Shown: positions 52,103 through 61,172, counted from the first letter of the stretch. The stretch is DNA of 64,000 nt from Bacteroidota bacterium (GCA_018267705.1 JAFDXX010000013.1:1-64000); one strand, 5' to 3'. Numbers and translations: made by a program. Notes: a model not told the origin generated them from the sequence alone.

Positions 52103-52480
52103 TTATCCAACCATTGATGTATAGGCTGCTGCATCCATTAAAGCATCAACATCGGCAGTGTTTTTTACTTCTACTTTTACCATCCAACCACTTTTATAGG
52201 GATCGTTATTAACTGCTTCGGGTTGTTTTTCTAATAGTGTATTTACTTCAATTACTTTTCCGGTAACAGGCATAAATAAATCACTTACGGTTTTAACGGC
52301 TTCAACTGTTCCAAAAACTTCTTCGGCATTTACATCTTTGCCCAGTGTGGCAATATCTACATAAACAATATCTCCTAATTCGTGTTGTGCAAAATCTGTA
52401 ATACCTATAGTAGCAATATTGCCTTCAAGTTTTACCCATTCGTGGTCTTTTGTATAACGTAGGTTAGCAGGAAAATTCAT
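52103..52480 (-). CDS. gcvH: Glycine cleavage system H protein
   Basis: GcvH carries the aminomethyl group on a lipoyl arm between the P, T and L proteins of glycine cleavage. The 125-aa protein has the full pattern: '[34 protein letters not shown]' (residues 8-41), the lipoylated Lys63 in '[15 protein letters not shown]', and '[30 protein letters not shown]'. No other glycine cleavage genes are in the window. It is the last of a leftward run mutL-(114 aa protein)-cyclophilin-gcvH with gaps of 50, 21 and 33 bases. Confidence 0.95.
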   Translation of the reverse strand: MNFPANLRYTKDHEWVKLEGNIATIGITDFAQHELGDIVYVDIATLGKDVNAEEVFGTVEAVKTVSDLFMPVTGKVIEVNTLLEKQPEAVNNDPYKSGWMVKVEVKNTADVDALMDAAAYTSMVG

Positions 52481-52513
52481 AAACTATTTTTTTTGCAAAT
52501 ATTGAAAGAAAAT

Positions 52514-53248
52514 TTAGTTAAGCAATTTTATTTTCATTCTTATGTTTTTTACGGGCCTATCTGCTATTGCAGTGGGTACAGAAATAATTTTATCAATCAC
52601 ATCCATTCCGCTAATTACTTCACCAAATACAGTATAATTCTGGTCTAAAAATGGTGTGCCGCCAATGCGTTCATAAATTTCTTTTTGTGCCGCCGTATAT
52701 TTAAAAGAAGGATTATTGTGTTTTACAGATTGATTATATACTTGATTTAATAGTGCTGTATCGTATTTTTTTCCTTCAACAATATAAAACTGACAATTAC
52801 TACTTGCTTTTTGTGGGTTACCATCTCTTGCTGCAGCTAAAGCTCCTTTTTTGTGTATGAAATTATTTCTAAACTCTGCAGGAATTCTTTCTACACCCGG
52901 TGCCGAGCCTGCACCTACCATTGTATTGCTATCGGCATATTTGCTGGTTGGATCTCCTCCCTGAATCATAAAATCTTTTATAACTCTATGAAATAATAAA
53001 CTATCATAAAAACCTTCTTTTACCAACTTAATAAAATTATCTCTGTGCAAAGGAGTGCTGTTGTATAATTTGGCAATCATTACACCATAATCTGTAGTTA
53101 TTTCTACCAATGTTTCTTTGGGTATTGGTTTAGTTGGCTTTGTTGAAGTTGTTGCTGTTTTTTTTACGGGCGTTGCTGTTTTTTTTATCTGTGCATTGCT
53201 ACTTAATGCAATTGATATAGAAATTAAAACAAAAAAAAATTTTTTCAT
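52514..53248 (-). CDS. Secreted cyclophilin-type peptidyl-prolyl isomerase
   Basis: The 244-aa precursor has a Sec signal (residues 1-19, 'FFFVLISISIALSSNAQ') and a Lys/Thr/Pro-rich linker. The cyclophilin domain (about 47-244) has 'TDYGVMIAKLYNSTPLHRDNFIKLVKEGFYDSLLFHRVIKDFMIQGGDP' with the catalytic Arg in 'FHRVI' and 'FMIQGGD', then 'ASSNCQFYIVEGKKYD' and 'YTVFGEVISGMDVIDKI'. It probably helps fold periplasmic or outer-membrane proteins. It lies between the 114-aa protein and gcvH in the leftward run. Confidence 0.9.
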   Translation of the reverse strand: MKKFFFVLISISIALSSNAQIKKTATPVKKTATTSTKPTKPIPKETLVEITTDYGVMIAKLYNSTPLHRDNFIKLVKEGFYDSLLFHRVIKDFMIQGGDPTSKYADSNTMVGAGSAPGVERIPAEFRNNFIHKKGALAAARDGNPQKASSNCQFYIVEGKKYDTALLNQVYNQSVKHNNPSFKYTAAQKEIYERIGGTPFLDQNYTVFGEVISGMDVIDKIISVPTAIADRPVKNIRMKIKLLN

Positions 53249-53269
53249 TATAAATGAAGTTAATTGAAA

Positions 53270-53614
53270 TTAGAAACCTTGTTGTTCAAAATAAAGAAGA
53301 ATATGGTCTTTTAAAAAATTTTCTTGCTCGGGTAGGTTCATTACAGGTAATTCTTTTAATTGTTTAAAGTGAGGCCATCCGTCTGTATCTGTTTTTTCTA
53401 ACTCATAATAACCACTTGGTTGTAACAAAGTACAAATAGCTACATGCATTAAATCTTGTTTTTGTTCTTTGCTAATTTTATCTTGTAAAAAACCGGTTTC
53501 TTGTAAACCAATTAAAAATAAAACGGCTTCAACATCGGGTTTTTTACCAAAACGTTCTGTTAGTTTAGCTTCTAAGTTCCACCAACGTTGTTGTATATCA
53601 TCTGTTATAAACAT
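53270..53614 (-). CDS. Conserved-looking 114-aa protein of unknown function
   Basis: No family was recognised. The 114-aa soluble protein is helical with conserved-looking blocks: 'RWWNLEAKLTERFGKKPDVEAVLFLIGLQETGFL' (about residues 10-43), 'KQDLMHVAICTLLQPSGYYELEKTDTDGWPHF' and an acidic C-terminus. There is no signal peptide or membrane segment. It lies in a tight leftward run between mutL (50-base gap) and the cyclophilin gene (21-base gap). Codon use matches its neighbours, so it is very likely a real gene. I have an impression that similar proteins occur in other Bacteroidota near mutL, but cannot verify this. Confidence 0.72.
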   Translation of the reverse strand: MFITDDIQQRWWNLEAKLTERFGKKPDVEAVLFLIGLQETGFLQDKISKEQKQDLMHVAICTLLQPSGYYELEKTDTDGWPHFKQLKELPVMNLPEQENFLKDHILLYFEQQGF

Positions 53615-53664
53615 ATTGTAAAATTATACTGTATTTTATTGTTTCTTTTATTGAAGTGTATTGA

Positions 53665-55488
53665 TTACTTACCAAATAATCTAAGCAAATAATCTTCTTT
53701 AAAATCTATATAAGTTGGGTTACCACTGGGTGATATATTGGGTGTTTGACAATTAAATAATTCGGTAACCAACACTTGCATTTCTTGTTGAGATAATGTT
53801 TGTCCTTCTTTAATAGCTTGTTGTCTGCTCATGCAACGAATTAGTTTTTCTCTTTTGCTGAATTTTATATCGCTGCTAAAATGTTTAAACTGTTCTATTA
53901 ATAATTCTAAAGCATGTTTTTCGTTGCCTTGTAATACATCGGCAGGTGTACCTTGAATTACAAAAGTATTATTGCCAAAAGGTTCTATATGGTAACCAAT
54001 AAAATTTAAATCATTTAATAAATCGGTCATTAAAGCAGCATCGGCAGATGATAATTCAAGTGTTGCCGGAAACAAAGTTTTTTGTGTAGGCATTTGTTTA
54101 TTGTGTGCTGTATTGCTATAATGCTCATATAAAATGCGTTCGTGTGCCAATTGTTGATGCACTAATTTAAAACCATTATCATAAGTTGCAATAATATAGG
54201 TGTTATGAAGTTGAAAAAAATTTGAAGGTTGAAGTTCAAAATCTGAAGAAATTAATTTTTCTTCTTTCTGATTTTCTGTTTCCTGATTTGTTGAACTTTT
54301 TTCAAAAAAACTTTTCCAATGTTTTAATTCACTTGTATTATTTTTTTCAATAAAATGTGCTTGATTTTTTTGAGTAAATGTTTTGTATAAATTAGAGGAA
54401 GCAGTAACTGTTTCTTTTTTTTCTTCTGTAAAAGGTTTGCTTATTGCATCTAAATTTTGAATATCGGCATTTAATGTAAAATCTAAACTGGGTGCAACGC
54501 TAAATTGTGCCAATGCATGTTTTACCGCAGCTTGTACAAATGCATAAATAATTTTTTCGTCTTCAAACTTAATTTCTTGTTTGGTAGGGTGCACATTAAT
54601 ATCAATCTGGCTTGGGTCTATATCAATAAATAAAACATAACTGGGAAAACTATCTTTCGCAATCATATTTTCAAAAGCCGTATTTACTGCATGATTTAAA
54701 TAAGCACTTTTTATAAAGCGATTGTTTACAAAAAAATATTGATCGCCTCTTGTTTTTTTAGCTGTTTCGGGTTTACCAATAAAACCCAGAATATTCATAT
54801 AATCAGTATCTTCTTTTACACTTACCATTTTGGCATTGTAGCTATTACCCATTATTTGCACAATACGTTGTTTTAAACTGCCTGCTTCTAAATAAAAAAC
54901 TTGCTGACCATTACTTGTAAGCGAAAAAAATATTTGCGGGAAAGCCATTGCTACTCTAATAAATTCATCTAAAATATGTCTTGTTTCGGCAGCATTACTT
55001 TTTAAAAAATTTCTTCGGGCGGGTACATTAAAAAATAAATTTTTCATGCTAATACTTGTGCCAATACTACATGCACAAGCTTCTTGTTTTACAACATTGC
55101 TGTTTTCTATTTCAATATAAGTGCCTATTTCATTTTCGGGTTTACGAGTTTTTAATTCAACTTGTGCAACGGCAGCAATACTTGCTAATGCTTCTCCGCG
55201 AAAGCCCATTGTTTTTATATGAAATAAATCTTCTATATTTTTAATTTTACTGGTAGCATGCCGTTCAAAAGCCATTCGGGCATCAGTTTCGCTCATTCCT
55301 TTTCCATTATCAATAACCTGCACCAAACTTTTGCCTGCATCTGTAATAATTAATTTTATTTCTGTTGCACCTGCATCTACTGCATTTTCTAATAATTCTT
55401 TTACAGCACTGGCAGGCCGTTGTATAACTTCGCCGGCTGCTATTTGGTTTGCTATGTTATCGGGTAGTAATTGAATAATATCGGTCAC
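53665..55488 (-). CDS. mutL: DNA mismatch repair protein MutL
   Basis: MutL couples mismatch recognition by MutS to downstream repair. The start is GTG at 55486-55488 because the family N-terminus (Asp-Ile-Ile-Gln-Leu-Leu-Pro...) begins there; the longer frame to 55563 would add 25 unlike residues. The 607-aa protein has the GHKL ATPase motifs 'ELLENAVDAGATEI', 'DNGKGM' and 'GFRGEALASIAAVAQ'. The C-terminal domain has degenerate endonuclease motifs: instead of Asp-Gln-His-Ala-x2-Glu-x4-Glu it reads 'HQQLAHERILYE' (about residue 442), and the Cys-Pro-His-Gly-Arg element is 'SPSGNP' near residue 580. ATPase and dimer functions look intact, nicking activity less so. First gene of its leftward run. 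Confidence 0.9.
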   Translation of the reverse strand: MTDIIQLLPDNIANQIAAGEVIQRPASAVKELLENAVDAGATEIKLIITDAGKSLVQVIDNGKGMSETDARMAFERHATSKIKNIEDLFHIKTMGFRGEALASIAAVAQVELKTRKPENEIGTYIEIENSNVVKQEACACSIGTSISMKNLFFNVPARRNFLKSNAAETRHILDEFIRVAMAFPQIFFSLTSNGQQVFYLEAGSLKQRIVQIMGNSYNAKMVSVKEDTDYMNILGFIGKPETAKKTRGDQYFFVNNRFIKSAYLNHAVNTAFENMIAKDSFPSYVLFIDIDPSQIDINVHPTKQEIKFEDEKIIYAFVQAAVKHALAQFSVAPSLDFTLNADIQNLDAISKPFTEEKKETVTASSNLYKTFTQKNQAHFIEKNNTSELKHWKSFFEKSSTNQETENQKEEKLISSDFELQPSNFFQLHNTYIIATYDNGFKLVHQQLAHERILYEHYSNTAHNKQMPTQKTLFPATLELSSADAALMTDLLNDLNFIGYHIEPFGNNTFVIQGTPADVLQGNEKHALELLIEQFKHFSSDIKFSKREKLIRCMSRQQAIKEGQTLSQQEMQVLVTELFNCQTPNISPSGNPTYIDFKEDYLLRLFGK

Positions 55489-55576
55489 ACGTTCTCTTTT
55501 AATGAAGCCGTAAAAATAAGTGTTATAAATTTTGTTATGGTGTTTTTTGGAAAACCAATACACATAAACATTCTGT

Positions 55577-55584
55577 TATCTTTG
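55577..55584 (+). promoter_or_regulatory. Candidate -7 box for obgE
   Basis: TATCTTTG is a full match to TAnnTTTG, 10 bases before the obgE ATG. No clear -33 TTTG at the standard spacing. Confidence 0.5.
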
Positions 55585-55594
55585 CCACCAAGCA

Positions 55595-56599
55595 ATGGAA
55601 AAAAATAACTTTATTGATTACATCAGAATTTTTTGCAGAAGCGGGCATGGTGGCCCGGGTGTAAAACATTTCAGGCAAGATAAACTAACCTCTAAAGGAG
55701 GCCCCGATGGTGGAGATGGTGGCAGAGGCGGACATATTATTTTAAGAGGTAATGCACAACTTTGGACTTTACTTCATTTAAGATATTTTAAAAATATTTT
55801 GGCAAAAAACGGTGAACGTGGAATGAAGCAAAACAAAACCGGTAAAGATGGCGATGATATTATTATTGAAGTGCCCTTAGGAACCATTGCCAAAAATGAA
55901 GAAACCGGCGAAATAGAAGCAGAAATTTTAGAGAACGGACAAGAAATTATTTGGATGAAAGGTGGCCGTGGTGGTTTAGGTAATCAACATTTTGCAACAC
56001 CAACTAACCAAGTTCCCGAACATGCCCAACCCGGCGAACCTGGTATTGAAGGTTGGAAACAATTAGAGCTAAAAGTGTTGGCAGATGTAGGTTTGGTAGG
56101 TTTTCCCAATGCAGGAAAATCAACTTTATTAAGTGTTATAACTGCAGCAAAACCCAAAATTGCCAATTATGCTTTTACTACTTTAACTCCGCAATTGGGC
56201 ATGGTTGAGTATAGAGACGGGAAAAGTTTTTGCATTGCCGATTTACCCGGAATTATTGAAGGAGCTGCAGAAGGAAAAGGGTTAGGACATCGGTTTTTAA
56301 GGCATATTGAAAGAAACAGTTGCTTATTATTTTTAATTCCGGCAGATAGCGAAAATCATAAAAAAGAATTTGAAATTTTATTGAATGAACTGAAAGAATA
56401 TAACGAAGAAATGTTGCAAAAAGATTTTATAATAGCCATAAGCAAAAGCGATATGTTAGATGATGAATTGAAAAAAGAAATTAGTAAAGAATTACCCCAA
56501 AATATTCCACATTATTTTATTTCATCACTAACCAATAAAGGGCTTACCGAATTAAAAGATGCTCTGTGGAGTTTATTGAACAAACCTGCTGCTTTATAG
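55595..56599 (+). CDS. obgE: GTPase ObgE/CgtA
   Basis: Obg is an essential GTPase that acts in assembly of the large ribosomal subunit. The 334-aa protein has the Gly-rich Obg fold at the N-terminus ('[33 protein letters not shown]', first ~160 residues), then the G domain: G1 '[11 protein letters not shown]', G2 '[12 protein letters not shown]', G3 '[16 protein letters not shown]', G4 'SKSDML', G5 'SSLTNKG'. It stops after the G domain without the C-terminal OCT domain of some relatives, as in most Bacteroidota. Divergent from mutL. Confidence 0.95.
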   Translation: MEKNNFIDYIRIFCRSGHGGPGVKHFRQDKLTSKGGPDGGDGGRGGHIILRGNAQLWTLLHLRYFKNILAKNGERGMKQNKTGKDGDDIIIEVPLGTIAKNEETGEIEAEILENGQEIIWMKGGRGGLGNQHFATPTNQVPEHAQPGEPGIEGWKQLELKVLADVGLVGFPNAGKSTLLSVITAAKPKIANYAFTTLTPQLGMVEYRDGKSFCIADLPGIIEGAAEGKGLGHRFLRHIERNSCLLFLIPADSENHKKEFEILLNELKEYNEEMLQKDFIIAISKSDMLDDELKKEISKELPQNIPHYFISSLTNKGLTELKDALWSLLNKPAAL

Positions 56600-56703
56600 A
56601 AAACAACACCAAATATTTAGAAACTATCTTCCAATTTTATATAAACGCATTCTTATTTTTTGTTAAAACATTTTTTTTTTACGGCTGTAACCACTCTAAA
56701 CTT

Positions 56704-56711
56704 TACTTTTG
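56704..56711 (+). promoter_or_regulatory. Candidate -7 box for the SurA-like gene
   Basis: TACTTTTG matches TAnnTTTG exactly, 20 bases before the chosen ATG at 56732. It also supports that start over the longer frame at 56660, which would begin upstream of the promoter. Confidence 0.5.
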
Positions 56712-56731
56712 AGCGGAACAATGAATTGATT

Positions 56732-58096
56732 ATGAAGAAAATAGGAGCATTAATTGTATTATTAAGTTTTAAATTATTAGCAACTGCTCAGGTAAAAAAA
56801 GTAGTAGCAGATAAAATTGTAGCCCAAGTTGGCGATAAAATCATATTAAAATCTGATATTGATAATGCTGTAAATGATTATAAGCGACAAGGACAAGAAC
56901 TTCCACCCAATGCAAAATGTGCTTTTATGCAAGGGCAATTAATTCAAAAAGCATTGGTATTACAAGCAGAAAAAGATTCGCTTCAAGTAAGTGACGATGA
57001 AATTGATGCACAATTAGATAACCAAATTCGCGGATTTATTCGAGAATACGGATCTAAAGAAATTTTAGAAGAAATTGCCGGTCAATCTGTTTATCAAATT
57101 AAAGAATCATTTAGGCAACCATTCAAAGAAAGATCATTAGCAGATCAAATGCGTAAAAAAATTGTTGAATCAATTAAAATAACACCTACCGAGGCAAGAA
57201 TTTATTGGGATAAAATTCCGAAAGATAGTTTACCATTTTACGAAACAGAATTAGAAATAAGTCAAATCATTTCTACTCCAAAATCAAATAAAGATGTTGA
57301 TGAATATGTAATTAAACAATTATATGATTATAAAAGACAAGTAGAAAATGGAGGAAAGAAGTTTGAACAATTGGCAAAAATGTATTCTGATGATAAAGGT
57401 ACAGAAAGCCAAGGCGGTACTTTAGCTATTAATAGAAATGATAAGGGTGTAATAGATGCGGCCTTTCTTGCTGCAGCTTTTCGTTTAAAAGAAGGGCAAA
57501 TTTCTCCGGTAATAAAATCTGAATTTGGATATCATATTATTTACATGGTAAGCCGTAGTGGAGATGATGCAGTTGTTAGGCATATTTTAAAAGTACCTCC
57601 GGTTACAGAGCATGAAGTGGCATTATCAATTGAAAAATTAGATAGTGTTCGTAATAAAATTTTAAAACATGAATTAACTTTTGGAGAAGCGGTAAAAAAA
57701 TATAGTGATGATAAAAATGCCAGTTTTAATGGAGGGCAAATACAAGGAAGAGATGGCTCTACATACATTACCATTGATGCATTAGATAAAGACATGGTAA
57801 AAACAATTGAGCACATGAAAGCAGGCGATATATCAACACCACAAGTTTATACCGATGAACAACGAGGTAAAAAAATGGTTAGATTAGTTTATATAAAAAC
57901 TAAAACAACTCCACATAGAGAAGATTTTAAATTAGATTATAATAAAATTTCACAACGTGCTTTAGAAGAGAAAAAACAAAAATATTTAGAAGCATGGTTT
58001 AATGAACATTTGCCTGCTTATTATATAAGTATCGATAAAGATTATGCAGGTTGCAGTATGCTTGCCAATTGGTTTAAATATGCTGCAAAAAATTAA
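56732..58096 (+). CDS. SurA-like periplasmic chaperone with two PpiC domains
   Basis: The 454-aa precursor (start 56732, Sec signal ending 'LLATAQ' at about residue 20) resembles SurA: an N-terminal chaperone part ('VADKIVAQVGDKIILKSDIDNAV', helix-rich to about residue 170) and two parvulin domains ('ISQIISTPKS' to 'GQISPVIKSEFGYHIIYMVSR', and 'VRHILKVPPVTEHE' to 'STPQVYTDEQRGKKMVRLVYI'). In the parvulin domains the 'YSDD..(T/N)A..GG' motifs are seen twice. It probably escorts outer-membrane proteins across the periplasm. The C-terminal 'AWFNEHLPAYYISID' strand is also typical. Downstream of obgE but with its own promoter. Confidence 0.9.
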   Translation: MKKIGALIVLLSFKLLATAQVKKVVADKIVAQVGDKIILKSDIDNAVNDYKRQGQELPPNAKCAFMQGQLIQKALVLQAEKDSLQVSDDEIDAQLDNQIRGFIREYGSKEILEEIAGQSVYQIKESFRQPFKERSLADQMRKKIVESIKITPTEARIYWDKIPKDSLPFYETELEISQIISTPKSNKDVDEYVIKQLYDYKRQVENGGKKFEQLAKMYSDDKGTESQGGTLAINRNDKGVIDAAFLAAAFRLKEGQISPVIKSEFGYHIIYMVSRSGDDAVVRHILKVPPVTEHEVALSIEKLDSVRNKILKHELTFGEAVKKYSDDKNASFNGGQIQGRDGSTYITIDALDKDMVKTIEHMKAGDISTPQVYTDEQRGKKMVRLVYIKTKTTPHREDFKLDYNKISQRALEEKKQKYLEAWFNEHLPAYYISIDKDYAGCSMLANWFKYAAKN

Positions 58097-58098
58097 TT

Positions 58099-58129
58099 AA
58101 AAAACCACCAACTTGTTGGTGGTTTTTTT
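58099..58129. terminator. Bidirectional terminator between SurA-like gene and pepF
   Basis: ACCACCAA and TTGGTGGT pair perfectly around CTTG, extended by an A-run on the left and T-run on the right, so it works in both directions for two convergent genes. Confidence 0.93.
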
Positions 58130-58147
58130 AATGTTTAAATTATTGAA

Positions 58148-59866
58148 TTATAATTTTTCCATTTCATCTCTTACAAATTCCATTAATGTTTTTATATAGT
58201 TGGGAGATAGGTTGAATTTTAAACCTGCGGCGGCATATAATTCAGGTAAAGTTTTTGTACCACCTAAACTTAATGCATTGATATAATTATTAATAGCAGT
58301 TTGTTTATTGTTTTTAAACTGCATCCATAAACCAATAGCACCTAATTGTGCTATGCCGTATTCAATATAATAAAATGGAACTTCAAACAAATGTAATTGG
58401 CGTTGCCAACTTATTTTTCTAAACTCTTCCAACCCTGTAAAATCAATAGTTTTTACAGAAAACTCAGTTGTAATTTCTAACCATTTTGTTGTTCTTTCTT
58501 CAACTGAATGTGTTGGGTTTTCATATACCCAATGTTGAAATTTATCAATAATTGCAATCCAAGGAAAAATAGTAATTACTCTTTCTAATTGATGTTCTTT
58601 AGCACGTTTTAAATCATCTTCTTTATCAAAAAAACTTTGCCAATATTCCATACTAAATAATTCCATTGCCATGCTTGCTACTTCTGCAATTTCCATAGGA
58701 TATTCTTTAAATGCACTTAGCTCTAAATTGTGTGATAAGAAGGAGTGAATAGCATGACCGCCCTCGTGTACCATTGTTGTAACATCATCCATTTGCCCTG
58801 CTGCATTCATAAAAATAAAAGGAGCACCACTTTCTGCTAAAGGACAATTATAACCGCCGGGAGCTTTTCCTTTTCTGCTCTCTAAATCAAAATGTTGTAA
58901 TTCATCCATCTTTTTTAAACAGGCTGCAAAAAACGGATTGAGTTGCTCAAAACATATTTCAGATTTTTTTAATAAATCTTTTCCTGTAGTAAATGGTTTT
59001 AAAGGTTCAACACCTAAAGGCTCTGCTTCGGTATCCCAAGGTTTTAATGTATCTAAATTTAATTTTTGTTTTTTTTGTTGATAGATTTTTTCAACCAAAG
59101 GCAATACATGTAATTTAACGGCTTCATGAAAGTTGAAACAATCTTCTTTACTGTAATCAAACCTTCCCATTTCAACAAACTTATAATCTCTATAATTTTC
59201 AAACCCTGCATTTATTGCAATTTGATGGCGTTTTGCAATTAATTGAGAATATAAATTATGCATGGCATCTTTATCTTCCAATCTTCTTGTAAATATTTTT
59301 TTATATACATCTTCCCGTAAACTTCTATTGTGATTATGTAAAAATTTACTTGCTTGTTGTAAAGTATATTCTTGATTGTTTACTTCAACCGTCATTTTTC
59401 CGGCAATAGATCCGTATTGTTGTTGCATTACTGATAGCTCTGCTTGCAATGGAATATTTTCTTCTCTGAATAAATCAATATTCTTTTTTACAGAACGTAA
59501 ATATGTAAAAAATTTTTCTTGTGGAAGTTGTTGTGTGAAAGAAGAATTTATTAATTTTTTATTTAATATATCAACATAGGGTAGTACTTTAGGTTGAATT
59601 TCCATCATAAAAAAAGTAAAAGATTCTTCTAAAGATTTATCGGTTGTATCGCAAGTCATTTTTATTTGTCGCCAGCAAGCATCTTCACTTACTACCGCTT
59701 CAACCTCACTAATATCTTTTAACCAAACATGTAAATCATCAACAGAATTTATTTCTCTTTCAACCAAATTTTTAAAATAAGGTTCTAATGTTTCCCAAGT
59801 TGTTACTGTAAAATTTTTGGGAAGAAAATTGCGAGGTAATTTTTGAATATCGGCACTTAATTGCAT
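58148..59866 (-). CDS. pepF: M3-family oligoendopeptidase (PepF-like)
   Basis: The 572-aa cytosolic zinc peptidase cuts short peptides. Its zinc motif is H367-E-G-G-H371 in 'TTMVHEGGHAIHSFLSHN', followed by 'PMEIAEVASMAMELFSMEYW' with the third ligand Glu. The N-terminal helical part ('RDYKFVEMGRFDYSKEDCFNFHEAV') and 'RKGKAPGGYNCPLAESGAPFIFMNA' are typical for the PepF branch. Length is as expected. No signal peptide, so it acts inside the cell. Convergent with the SurA-like gene. Confidence 0.92.
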   Translation of the reverse strand: MQLSADIQKLPRNFLPKNFTVTTWETLEPYFKNLVEREINSVDDLHVWLKDISEVEAVVSEDACWRQIKMTCDTTDKSLEESFTFFMMEIQPKVLPYVDILNKKLINSSFTQQLPQEKFFTYLRSVKKNIDLFREENIPLQAELSVMQQQYGSIAGKMTVEVNNQEYTLQQASKFLHNHNRSLREDVYKKIFTRRLEDKDAMHNLYSQLIAKRHQIAINAGFENYRDYKFVEMGRFDYSKEDCFNFHEAVKLHVLPLVEKIYQQKKQKLNLDTLKPWDTEAEPLGVEPLKPFTTGKDLLKKSEICFEQLNPFFAACLKKMDELQHFDLESRKGKAPGGYNCPLAESGAPFIFMNAAGQMDDVTTMVHEGGHAIHSFLSHNLELSAFKEYPMEIAEVASMAMELFSMEYWQSFFDKEDDLKRAKEHQLERVITIFPWIAIIDKFQHWVYENPTHSVEERTTKWLEITTEFSVKTIDFTGLEEFRKISWQRQLHLFEVPFYYIEYGIAQLGAIGLWMQFKNNKQTAINNYINALSLGGTKTLPELYAAAGLKFNLSPNYIKTLMEFVRDEMEKL

Positions 59867-59883
59867 AATAAAATTTTGAGTGG

Positions 59884-59891
59884 CGAAGATA
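59884..59891 (-). promoter_or_regulatory. Candidate -7 box for pepF
   Basis: The minus strand reads TATCTTCG, 17 bases before the pepF ATG. It is the same octamer, at the same distance, as upstream of birA. Confidence 0.4.
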
Positions 59892-60023
59892 AAGAACCAA
59901 TTATAATTATTAAGCCGGAATGATTGTTAATTACCGTTTGAACTGAGCAATAAAGCGTTATAAATTCTTTGTCTTTTTGAAGAATAAGAAGAGTATTTAA
60001 AAATTTTAAAATTATTTTTTATG

Positions 60024-61067
60024 CTAAAAGCGAATCAATTCTTTGCAAATATTTTTTGTAATTGCAGGGCCTTCGTAAATAAAACCTGTCCATACTTGCA
60101 CTAAAACAGCACCTGCATTTAATTTTTCTTTTGCATCTGCTCCGGTAAAAATACCACCACTTGCTACAATAGGAATTGTGTTTTGTAGTTGCGTATGCAA
60201 ATATTGCAAAACCTCTGTACTTCTTTGCTGTAAAGGTTTTCCGCTTAAACCACCTGTTTGATTTGTAAGAGTTAAATTTTGTGTTTTAAGCTGCTCACGT
60301 GAAATGGTTGTATTTGTTGCAACCAACCCGTTTAATTTTGTTTCTTGTGCTAAAGCAACAATATCATCTAATTGATTGTTGCTTAAATCGGGTGCAATTT
60401 TTAATAATATTGGTTTTTTATTTTTTTTTCCAAAATTTATTTCTTGTAATTCTCCAATAATTTTTTTCAATGCATCTTTTTCTTGTAATGCCCGTAAGCC
60501 GGGTGTATTGGGGCTGCTTACATTTACTACATAATAATCAACCACATCAAATAATTCATTAAAACATATTATATAATCTTTCCATGCATCTTCATTTGCA
60601 GTTATTTTGTTTTTACCAATGTTTCCGCCAATAATTATGGATGATTGATGATTGTTGGTTGACCATTTTTCTAATCTTTTTCTGATTATTTCTACTCCAT
60701 CATTATTAAAACCCATTCGGTTAATGAGTGCTTTGTCTTTTGGCAAACGAAATAATCTTGGTTTATCATTTCCGTTTTGTGCTTTTGGCGTAACTGTTCC
60801 TATTTCTACAAAACCAAACCCTAAAGCATCTAATTCATTTAAATACAGAGCATTTTTATCAAACCCCGCACCCAAGCCAACAGGGTTTTTAAATGTTAAT
60901 CCAAATATTTCTTTTTCTAATAAAGGATGCCGAAAAGTATAGGAAGATTGAATAATTTTTTTAATGAAAGGAATAGAGCAAGCTTTTTGTAAACTGTTCA
61001 TGCTAAAATAATGTGCAACTTCAGGTTCAAGTGTAAAAAGCAAACTTCTTATCAATGAATATAACAT
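60024..61067 (-). CDS. pyrD: Dihydroorotate dehydrogenase (quinone), class 2
   Basis: PyrD oxidises dihydroorotate to orotate in pyrimidine synthesis, passing electrons to membrane quinone. The start at 61067 (MLYSLIRSLLFTLEPEVAHYF) is chosen because it matches the class 2 membrane-binding helix; an earlier Met at 61088 would place part of the promoter inside the gene. The 347-aa protein has 'NPVGLGAGFDKNA', 'IGTVTPKAQNGNDKPRLFRLP', 'RMGFNNDGV', and the catalytic Ser in 'NVSSPNTPGLRALQ' (Ser marks class 2). FMN loops 'LKIAPDLSNNQL' and 'GGLSGKPLQQRSTEVLQYL', 'VASGGIFTGADAKEKLNAGA' are present. Confidence 0.94.
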   Translation of the reverse strand: MLYSLIRSLLFTLEPEVAHYFSMNSLQKACSIPFIKKIIQSSYTFRHPLLEKEIFGLTFKNPVGLGAGFDKNALYLNELDALGFGFVEIGTVTPKAQNGNDKPRLFRLPKDKALINRMGFNNDGVEIIRKRLEKWSTNNHQSSIIIGGNIGKNKITANEDAWKDYIICFNELFDVVDYYVVNVSSPNTPGLRALQEKDALKKIIGELQEINFGKKNKKPILLKIAPDLSNNQLDDIVALAQETKLNGLVATNTTISREQLKTQNLTLTNQTGGLSGKPLQQRSTEVLQYLHTQLQNTIPIVASGGIFTGADAKEKLNAGAVLVQVWTGFIYEGPAITKNICKELIRF

Positions 61068-61071
61068 ACTG

Positions 61072-61079
61072 CAAAGATG
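61072..61079 (-). promoter_or_regulatory. Candidate -7 box for pyrD
   Basis: The minus strand reads CATCTTTG (one mismatch to TAnnTTTG), ending 4 bases before the chosen pyrD ATG. Confidence 0.35.
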
Positions 61080-61146
61080 CAAAAGCAATTTTTAAATAGG
61101 AGGTATTAATCTTACACCAAAATTAGTTGCATAAACAACTTTTTTG

Positions 61147-61154
61147 TACATTTG
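61147..61154 (+). promoter_or_regulatory. Candidate -7 box for the thiolase gene
   Basis: TACATTTG matches TAnnTTTG exactly, 18 bases before the ATG at 61173. A TTG at 61127-61129 lies 17 bases upstream and may be the -33 element. Confidence 0.5.
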
Positions 61155-61172
61155 GTTTAAAATTATTTTGCT

